A stretch of 64,000 nt of DNA from Leptospiraceae bacterium (GTDB lineage Bacteria; Spirochaetota; Leptospiria; Leptospirales; Leptospiraceae). This document shows, piece after piece, positions 18,808-25,011 of this stretch (position 1 is the first letter of the stretch; each line of letters opens with the position of its first letter). A model generated the notes under the pieces. That model was not told where the DNA came from and did not search any database. It saw nothing but the letters and a program-made list of their open reading frames with translations. The stretch lies in NCBI GenBank assembly GCA_016711485.1, contig JADJSX010000006.1, positions 110,001 through 174,000 on the forward strand, read 5' to 3'. The position numbers and the translations under genes are program-made.

Positions 18808-19899
18808 ATGAAACCAAAACCATCCGGTATTTCTACTCCTACTTATAACTCCATACTAAAAGACATTTCACAAATCTATGAGACGGCACAAAGTGATGGG
18901 ACAAAAGATTGGAATAAGGCAAGTTTGTATTCCAATTGGAAAATTGGGGAAAGGATTGTAGAAGTCGAACAAGGCAGAGAAGAGCGAGCGGCTTATGGCG
19001 ATAAGGTGTTGAAACAATTATCAAAGGACTTAAATCGAAAATTTGGAAAAGGTTTCTCAGATAGAAACTTACGATACATGCGAAAGTTCTATCAGTTATA
19101 TAAGTTAAATCAGATTCAATACGCTTTGAACTGGACACAGTATAGAATTCTGCTTTTAGTGGAAGATGTAAAGCTTAGATTGGACTTGGAGAATAGGGCG
19201 ATTCGGGAAGGCTTATCACATCGAGATTTGCTAATTCGGGTTAAACAGGTATTAGCTGGAAAGTCGCAAAAATCGAACTCAGAAAAGCAAAATGAGTCAA
19301 TAAATGAAAGGCTGAAAAGACCGTTGATGAGACTCTATCTATATCGTATTTTACAAAATTTTTCGTTAGATTTGGAACGCAGCGTTCCAAATGTGGATTT
19401 AGGTTTTTCTATTCGTTTAAAGGTTAATAGTAATTACGCGCAAAAGCCAACGGTTTTAACTGAGTTGAGTAAATTAAAGGTTGGTTCGGTGATTGAGTCT
19501 CGAAAGAAAGGTAGCTCTTATTACTTTGAGTTGGTGTCAAGCTTGAAGGAGATGTACACCTACAAGGCTTACTTGGAGAGAGTAATTGACGGAGATACTT
19601 TGCTTGTCAATATTGATTTAGGTTTTTCTGTCTTCATCGAACAACGTCTGAGATTACGCGGATTAGACGCTCCTGAACTTGGGACGAGTCAAGGTACTGC
19701 TTCTAAAAAGTTTGTTGAGTCTCGTTTGAAGGATTGTGATTTTCTAATCATTAAGACTCATGGTTCTGATAAATATGATCGTTACCTTGTGGATGTGTTT
19801 TACTTAAAGAATGAGACGGATGAAGAGAAGGTTTTGAAAGAAGGGATTTTCTTGAACAATGAGTTGTTAGAGGAAAATATGGCTTTGGCGGTGGAGTAA
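18808..19899 (+). CDS. DUF1016 N-terminal domain fused to staphylococcal-type nuclease
   Basis: 363 residues. Residues 10-150 match the DUF1016 (YhcG) N-domain: WNKASLYSNWKIGERIVEVEQ, LSKDLNRKFGKGFSDRNLRYM, LNWTQYRILL. Residues about 250-345 are an SNase/thermonuclease domain with DGDT (261-264), R282 and E290 spaced as in Staphylococcus nuclease (R35, E43), and KYDR (R325, equivalent to R87). All three catalytic residues are present, so it is a predicted active DNA/RNA nuclease. The usual DUF1016 C-terminal PD-(D/E)xK nuclease is replaced. Between the domains lies an in-frame perfect palindrome (19370-19392). It ends the operon. Confidence 0.7.
   Translation: MKPKPSGISTPTYNSILKDISQIYETAQSDGTKDWNKASLYSNWKIGERIVEVEQGREERAAYGDKVLKQLSKDLNRKFGKGFSDRNLRYMRKFYQLYKLNQIQYALNWTQYRILLLVEDVKLRLDLENRAIREGLSHRDLLIRVKQVLAGKSQKSNSEKQNESINERLKRPLMRLYLYRILQNFSLDLERSVPNVDLGFSIRLKVNSNYAQKPTVLTELSKLKVGSVIESRKKGSSYYFELVSSLKEMYTYKAYLERVIDGDTLLVNIDLGFSVFIEQRLRLRGLDAPELGTSQGTASKKFVESRLKDCDFLIIKTHGSDKYDRYLVDVFYLKNETDEEKVLKEGIFLNNELLEENMALAVE
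19370..19392. repeat. in-frame palindrome in the SNase fusion gene
   Basis: ATTTGGAACGC and GCGTTCCAAAT form a perfect 11-bp stem around one base. It falls in the linker between the two domains and is translated as LERSVP, so it does not break the frame. Confidence 0.7.
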
Positions 19900-20095
19900 A
19901 TCTCCCCTAGCCCCTCTTTGGCAAGAGGGGAAACAGTAAAAACAAAAAAGTCTTTCTACTCCAATGCGTTAGGGATCGAACGGTGTCATCTTTTTTTATC
20001 TTTTTGAAAAAAGATGACAAGAATGAGAGCCCGACGGCATTAGTGGGAAAAGTTCAATAGCAAATAATAACGAGTTGCCGGAACGCCCAAATTTA
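19900..20095. repeat. intergenic repeat with a fixed-site hairpin (copy 1)
   Basis: No gene. A C/G-run hairpin (CCCCTCTT ... AAGAGGGG, 19911-19932) follows the operon and may help end transcription, though it lacks a T-run. From 19958 to 20052 lies a repeat with the frame gcgttagggatcgaa ... agaatgagagcccg. Inside it is a 13-bp hairpin, TGTCATCTTTTTT (19984-19996) with AAAAAAGATGACA (20007-20019). The same frame recurs at 31832-31972 with an unrelated stem. Confidence 0.65.
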
Positions 20096-20595
<500 letters not shown>

Positions 20596-20784
20596 TATTA
20601 TTGTATGGACAACGCCAACACAAATTGGACTTTGTCCATAAAACAAAAAACAAATGCAAGTTAATGTCCTTTGATGTATACGTTGGATTAGAATGATTAA
20701 GTGAAAAAAAGAAGTAATTTTGTGGAAACACAAGGTGCATAAAAGCACCAGCCTGTCAAAGACAGGACGAAAGAACGCAAAATT

Positions 20785-20960
20785 CTTGGTGGTTATAGAG
20801 AGGGGGAAATACCCGTTCCCATCCCGAACACATATCCTCGCGACTAAGCGAGGATGGGACATTTTTAGCGGAGCGTTAAGAAAATGGGGGCAGGAGTCAA
20901 GACCCTCATCGCCAATGGTACTATGTGATTCGTTGCATGGGAGAGTAGGACGCTACCAAG
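20785..20960 (+). rRNA. 5S rRNA-like gene carrying a 61-nt hairpin insertion
   Basis: The ends cttggtgg and ctaccaag pair as the 5S terminal stem, and cccgttcccatcccgaacac, agtcaagaccctcatcgcc and gagagtaggac are normal 5S blocks. Between gaacac and ggagtcaag, 61 extra bases (20832-20892) are inserted where normal 5S continues directly. They form two hairpins: ATCCTCGC/GCGAGGAT and CATTTTTAGCG/CGTTAAGAAAATG. Whether the RNA is functional, or the insert is excised as intervening sequences are from leptospiral 23S RNA, is unknown. A good terminator follows. Confidence 0.7.
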
Positions 20961-20983
20961 ATATTTTTTTGGTATTATATTTA

Positions 20984-21008
20984 AAACCCGCTTACAGCGG
21001 GTTTTTTT
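20984..21008 (+). terminator. rho-independent terminator after the 5S sequence
   Basis: AAACCCGC and GCGGGTTT form an 8-bp stem with a TTACA loop, followed by a run of T. It lies 24 nt after the 5S end. Confidence 0.75.
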
Positions 21009-21024
21009 ATGCCTATTTGAAATA

Positions 21025-21032
21025 CGAAAAGT
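21025..21032. repeat. left target-site duplication of the IS66 element
   Basis: cgaaaagt abuts the left IS end and is repeated exactly at 23362-23369. Eight bases is the normal IS66 duplication length. Confidence 0.85.
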
Positions 21033-21090
21033 GTATCCGCTTATTTAACTCCACCTATCATTTGCAAATATATTCTGCTACTATGGAGAC

Positions 21091-21342
21091 ATGGAAAATA
21101 AAAAAACAAAAGAAGAACATATATCAGATTGGGAATTAAGTGGATTAAGCAAGGCAGAGTATTGCAGGCGAACTGGACTTCGATACAAGACATTCCAGAA
21201 ATGGAAACGAAAAGAAAATCCTAAGAAAGTTGACTGGAAGCCGATTCAGATTCACGAAGAACTTGAAGAGTCAAAAAGTATTTTTGAAATACGACTTAGT
21301 GATAATTGGAAATTAGAAATCAACGTCAGGTTTAGGACATGA
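21091..21342 (+). CDS. tnpA: IS66 TnpA-like accessory protein
   Basis: 83 residues. The segment WELSGLSKAEYCRRTGLRYKTFQKWKRK is the helix-turn-helix of IS66 Orf1/TnpA proteins. Its role is accessory to transposition. Shorter than many TnpA proteins but with the core intact. Its stop overlaps the tnpB start by 4 nt. Confidence 0.8.
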   Translation: MENKKTKEEHISDWELSGLSKAEYCRRTGLRYKTFQKWKRKENPKKVDWKPIQIHEELEESKSIFEIRLSDNWKLEINVRFRT

Positions 21343-21677
21343 TACTCAGCAATCCATTTCGATTCAAAGTCTATCTGTATCCCAAAATCATCGACATGAG
21401 AAAATCCTGGAACGGACTTATTACACTTGTGCAATATGGAATGAATCTCGATCCATTTCAGCAAAGTTTATTTGTGTTCTGTGGAAGGTCTCAGAGGTTA
21501 ATCAAAATAATCTACTGGGATGGAAACGGATTTTGTATGTGGATGAAACGACTTGAGAAAGGCAATTTTCCGTTTAGCCCGAATGAGAATTTAGAAATTT
21601 CCAGAAAAGAATTAATCTGGCTACTCTCTGGAATCGGTAGTCGAAAAAAACATAAAGCGATAAATTTTTCTAAGTAA
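21339..21677 (+). CDS. tnpB: IS66 TnpB (Orf2-like) protein
   Basis: 112 residues, close to the usual size. Hallmarks are VYLYPKIIDMRKSWNGLITLV near the start and LFVFCGRSQRLIKIIYWDGNGF in the middle, the family signature for IS66 Orf2. It is required for transposition in characterised IS66 elements, though its biochemical role is unclear. It overlaps tnpA by 4 nt, so translation is coupled. Confidence 0.9.
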   Translation: MILSNPFRFKVYLYPKIIDMRKSWNGLITLVQYGMNLDPFQQSLFVFCGRSQRLIKIIYWDGNGFCMWMKRLEKGNFPFSPNENLEISRKELIWLLSGIGSRKKHKAINFSK

Positions 21678-21708
21678 GAATAAAAAATGCTGTACAAATT
21701 CAGGTAGT

Positions 21709-23349
21709 GTGCAAATTAAAATTGTGAATCTGCCTGAAAATATTCCTTCTGACATCAAACAATACATCCTCGAACTGGCAAATCGAAATAATGCGCTTGA
21801 GAAAGAAAATGATTTACTGAAACAGGATAAACAATCATTAGCCAAAGAAAATCAGACCAAGCAGAATAAGATTTTAAAATTAGAGAGTATCATTTTTGAT
21901 TTTAATAGAAAGATATTTGGCAAGAAATCGGAAAAGATTGATCCAAAAGATTTGTATTACGGAGTTCTTTTTAATGAAGGTGAGAAGGGACTACATGATG
22001 AAGAAAAACTCCTTGCTGGACATAGTGAAACAATTCATGTAAAATCATTCGAGAGAAAGAAGGCTGGCAGAAAACCACTTCCTGAAAACATTCCTAGAGA
22101 AGAAATCCTTCATGATATAGCTGAATCAGAGAAGATTTGCAATTGCGGTCATGAGCTTACACGAATTGGAGAAGAGACTTCCGAAAAGCTCGGTTACATT
22201 CCGCCAAAGATATTTGTTGAAAAACATATTCGATTTAAATATGCCTGCAAGCATTGTGAGGGAGATGAAAGAAATGAAGCGGGTAAGATTGTTTTAACTG
22301 CTCCAATGCCTCCGCAACTTTTGCCTAAGAGTATTTTAACTCCTGAACTTTTGACTTACGTTTTAGTCAGTAAATTTATGGATCATATTCCATTTTACAG
22401 GATGGAGAATATATTTCTTCGACATGGATTGGAGATAACAAGAGCTACCCTCTGCAATTGGACAATCGGAGTTTATGAAAGGTATCTTCCTTTATTTTCC
22501 TTTTACAAAAACATTCTTCTTAGCGGGAGGCTTTTGGGAATTGATGAAACAGTTTTGCAAGTTCATCGAGAAGATGGTCGAAGTGATACAACCAACTCTT
22601 ACATGTGGCTAATTCGTGGTGGAACTGTCGAACGACCAATCTTATTGTATATGTATCGAGAGACTCGAAGTGCGGACTTCCTGAGAAAATATTTGAAGGG
22701 GTATAATGGGATTATCCAAACTGACGGATATGGAAGTTACGATGCACATTTTAGAGGAAACGAAAATATCTTGCACGCAGGATGTATGGCTCATGCGAGA
22801 AGAGAGTTTGAAAAATTTTGGAAGGCAAATACAAATCCTATCGCTGGAAATATTTTAAATCAAATTCGAGGTCTTTACAAAATAGAAGAAGAAATTAGGG
22901 TTCAAGGATTATTTCAAAAGGAAATGTTTTCTGAAATTGTTCGTATAAGACAGGAGAAAGCCAAACCAATATTAGACGCTCTTTATATTTATTTACAAGA
23001 CCTCTCCACAAAATCGGAAGGAACCCTTGATCTTGGAAAAGCAATTCGATATACTATCGGTCAATGGGACAAACTCGTGTTATACCTATCTCATGGTGAA
23101 ATTTACATTGATAATAATTTAGTTGAAAATGCAATTCGTCCATTTGTTCTCGGAAGAAAAAATTGGCTCTTTTCTGGTTCTCCGGATGGTGCTTTCGCAA
23201 GTGCTTTTTGGTATTCATTATTGCAAACTGCTAAGGCAAATGGTAAAGATCCTTACAAGGTTCTTCTTCATTTTTTAAAAGGTTTGCCGTTTTGCCAAAT
23301 ACCTAAAGATTGTGAAAAGCTTTTTATGGATTCTATCGGGTGGAGTTAA
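21709..23349 (+). CDS. tnpC: IS66 transposase (TnpC, DDE type)
   Basis: 546 residues, GTG start. An N-terminal coiled-coil (LELANRNNALEKENDLLKQ) is followed by a zinc-finger region (CNCGHE ... CKHCEG) and the DDE catalytic core: GIDETVLQ, IIQTDGYGSYD, and NNLVENAIRPFVLGRKNWLF holding the last Glu. All catalytic blocks are intact. It lies 31 nt after tnpB and ends 12 nt before the right inverted repeat. Confidence 0.92.
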   Translation: MQIKIVNLPENIPSDIKQYILELANRNNALEKENDLLKQDKQSLAKENQTKQNKILKLESIIFDFNRKIFGKKSEKIDPKDLYYGVLFNEGEKGLHDEEKLLAGHSETIHVKSFERKKAGRKPLPENIPREEILHDIAESEKICNCGHELTRIGEETSEKLGYIPPKIFVEKHIRFKYACKHCEGDERNEAGKIVLTAPMPPQLLPKSILTPELLTYVLVSKFMDHIPFYRMENIFLRHGLEITRATLCNWTIGVYERYLPLFSFYKNILLSGRLLGIDETVLQVHREDGRSDTTNSYMWLIRGGTVERPILLYMYRETRSADFLRKYLKGYNGIIQTDGYGSYDAHFRGNENILHAGCMAHARREFEKFWKANTNPIAGNILNQIRGLYKIEEEIRVQGLFQKEMFSEIVRIRQEKAKPILDALYIYLQDLSTKSEGTLDLGKAIRYTIGQWDKLVLYLSHGEIYIDNNLVENAIRPFVLGRKNWLFSGSPDGAFASAFWYSLLQTAKANGKDPYKVLLHFLKGLPFCQIPKDCEKLFMDSIGWS

Positions 23350-23361
23350 TTGAGCGGATAC

Positions 23362-23369
23362 CGAAAAGT
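23362..23369. repeat. right target-site duplication of the IS66 element
   Basis: cgaaaagt follows the right IS end directly and equals 21025-21032. Confidence 0.85.
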
Positions 23370-23575
23370 TAGAGGGGCAATGAGTAGAAAGCTCCCGAAC
23401 TATAATTGTAAAAAGTCTCATCGCTCGTGTTGGATAGAGTTCGTTGCATGATATGATTGCGAATACCTGGAGCAATCATGGGACATTCGTAGCAGAGCGT
23501 TAAGCGAATGGGGGCGGGAAGTAGGACATGTCGGTTAGAATACTCCGACCAAGGAGCAGAGGGGAACAAGATATT
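23366..23575 (+). pseudogene. decayed 5S rRNA-like copy 2 with hairpin insertions
   Basis: Blocks of 5S order can be followed: ttagagggg, ctcccgaac, agtctcatcgc, gttcgttgcatg and gtaggac, ending in aagatatttttttggtattatat, which also follows copy 1. Inserted after gcatg is a two-hairpin unit (about 23442-23508) like the one in copy 1. A further hairpin, ACTCC/GGAG around gaccaa, is also present. It is too diverged to be a working 5S gene. The IS66 element interrupts its 5' end. Confidence 0.6.
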
Positions 23576-23593
23576 TTTTTGGTATTATATCAG

Positions 23594-23626
23594 AAGGCTA
23601 CTATCGAAAGATAGTAGCCTTTTTTA
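23594..23626 (+). terminator. rho-independent terminator after 5S-like copy 2
   Basis: AAGGCTACTATC and GATAGTAGCCTT form a 12-bp stem with a GAAA tetraloop, followed by T-rich sequence. Confidence 0.8.
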
Positions 23627-23639
23627 TTTTCTAAGTGGA

Positions 23640-23860
23640 AAAAGGTAGAGGGGGCAAGAACTGAAAATCTCCCGAATTGTAATTGTAAGAAGTCTAATCG
23701 CCGGTATACCAAAAAGTTCGTTGCATGGGGGAGTAGGACAGGCGAAGGCGTTGGTGCTCCGACCAAGGAGCAAGGGGAACAAGATATTCACCATAGAATT
23801 GCGACCCAAGGAAGCAATTCTGGAGTTTATATCTAAAAAGATGATAGCCTTTTTTATACC
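23640..23860 (+). pseudogene. decayed 5S rRNA-like copy 3
   Basis: The order ggtagaggggg, tctcccgaat, aagtctaatcgcc, gttcgttgcatgggggagtaggac and aagatatt follows 5S and copy 2. Hairpins differ from copy 2: TGCTCC/GGAGCA and AGAATTGC/GCAATTCT (about 23794-23823). The T-rich end (gatagccttttttat) is the remains of a terminator like the one after copy 2. With copies 1 and 2 this makes a tandem array of 5S-derived units. Confidence 0.55.
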
Positions 23861-24023
23861 TAAATATTTTTCGAATTGTAAATTTAAACCTAACGGACTT
23901 TGAGTTCATTTCTAGCGACAAAGTGCTATTGAAAAAATGCTGTAAACAAAACGGAAAAAAATTAAATAGACGTAAATCAGTGGAATGTTAAAGTTAAATT
24001 CCGTTAGAAATGAGGATGAAAAA

Positions 24024-24257
24024 ATGCAAAATGCGGTAATTATAAAAGGCACTATTCTCGATCCAATGCATATTTTACTTTTAGAGCCATTGTTAGATGA
24101 TCTAAAAGGTGAGGTAGAAATTGTAATTCGCATGGTGAAAGAACAAAAGCAAATAACCTCTAAAAATCTTTTTCAGTTTATTCAATCGTTACCGCCAGGC
24201 AAAAAAACGAAGAACGATATAGACAAATTGATTTTAGAAGAAAGAAATTCTTGGTAG
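24024..24257 (+). CDS. antitoxin of a PIN toxin-antitoxin pair
   Basis: 77 residues from the ATG at 24024, chosen because a GAGGA ribosome-binding site sits just upstream. An earlier start would be less well placed. The sequence has a hydrophobic start (VIIKGTILDPMHILL) and a charged C-terminus, as in small antitoxins of VapB-like type. Four bases separate it from the PIN gene. The family is not firmly recognised; the call is mainly from position. Confidence 0.6.
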   Translation: MQNAVIIKGTILDPMHILLLEPLLDDLKGEVEIVIRMVKEQKQITSKNLFQFIQSLPPGKKTKNDIDKLILEERNSW

Positions 24258-24261
24258 TTAA

Positions 24262-24663
24262 ATGAAGATTTACCTCGATGCTTGTTATATTATTTATCTC
24301 CTTGAAGGTACCGAAGAATTTCAAAAGAAAGCAAAAGAAAATTTTCTAAAATATGTTGCTGAAAATTCCATTGTTTGCTGTTCTCAACTTTCCAAATTAG
24401 AATGTCTTGTTAAACCAACTCGAGACAAAGAGGACGAAACAATAAAACTTTATCAGAGTTTTTTCTCCTCAACCGGATTTCAATTTATCCCAATCTCAGA
24501 AGAAGTAATTGATACTGCAACTGCTTTGAGAGCAACGTATAATTTTAAAACTCCTGACTCTATTCATCTCGCTAGTGCAATTTCAGTTAATGCGGATATA
24601 TTTTTAACTGGCGATGGAAAATTAAAAGCATGCTCGGAAATAAAAGTGGATTCGTTGGAATAG
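24262..24663 (+). CDS. PIN-domain toxin (VapC-like RNase)
   Basis: 133 residues. The start MKIYLDACYIIYLLEG has the first active-site Asp (D5). SKLECLVKP carries the conserved Glu, and TPDSIHLASAI with FLTGDGKL carries the later acidic residues. These four acidic positions are the PIN RNase signature, and the toxin probably cleaves RNA when the antitoxin is lost. It directly follows its antitoxin gene, a second PIN system in the window besides 10379-10864. Confidence 0.8.
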   Translation: MKIYLDACYIIYLLEGTEEFQKKAKENFLKYVAENSIVCCSQLSKLECLVKPTRDKEDETIKLYQSFFSSTGFQFIPISEEVIDTATALRATYNFKTPDSIHLASAISVNADIFLTGDGKLKACSEIKVDSLE

Positions 24664-24688
24664 GTTTATTACTATCGGAGGACTAATA

Positions 24689-24916
24689 ATGATAACCGAT
24701 ACAGAAATCAAATCTCAGGGAATGAAATTTTTAGTTAAAAATCTTGGCATTGTAGAAGCAGAGCGGTTTATTGCTCTTATCCAGAGAGAGCCATTTGATT
24801 ATACTGAGTGGAAGCAAAATCATTGGAAGGAGAAAACTGTTAAGGAGATTCATAAAGAAGCAAGTGATTTGCGAAAGAGGAAGCGAGGGGTTTCTAAAAA
24901 GAAGGTTGGGAAGTAG
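24689..24916 (+). CDS. small hypothetical protein
   Basis: 75 residues with a clear GGAGGA ribosome-binding site. Starts MITDTEIKSQGMKFLV; the middle has the helix IVEAERFIALIQREPFDYTEWK and the tail is strongly basic. I do not recognise a family. The basic C-terminus and the toxin-antitoxin neighbourhood would suit a small DNA-binding or antitoxin protein, but this is a guess. Confidence 0.55.
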   Translation: MITDTEIKSQGMKFLVKNLGIVEAERFIALIQREPFDYTEWKQNHWKEKTVKEIHKEASDLRKRKRGVSKKKVGK

Positions 24917-25011
24917 GGGTTTGGATAGAGTAAGTTTTAATTTTATCTTTGATGAACGTTGACCATACCAGAATTTAGTTTTTTTTAATTAAGGAAAATA
25001 CATACATTATA

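Larger units (their letters stand above)
21033..23361 (+). mobile_element. complete IS66-family insertion sequence, 2329 bp
   Basis: Left end GTATCCGCTTATTTAACTCC and right end (reverse complement) GTATCCGCTCAATTAACTCC are imperfect inverted repeats of about 23 bp (2 mismatches). They enclose three genes in the standard IS66 order and are bounded by a perfect 8-bp duplication, cgaaaagt. All three genes are intact, so the element looks young and possibly active. It landed at the beginning of the second 5S-like copy, as the flank after it (ttagagggg) continues 5S-like sequence. Confidence 0.9.

Noticed and set aside
24771..24962. A second small gene overlapping 24689-24916
   Set aside because: It is another frame of the same DNA without its own ribosome-binding site.
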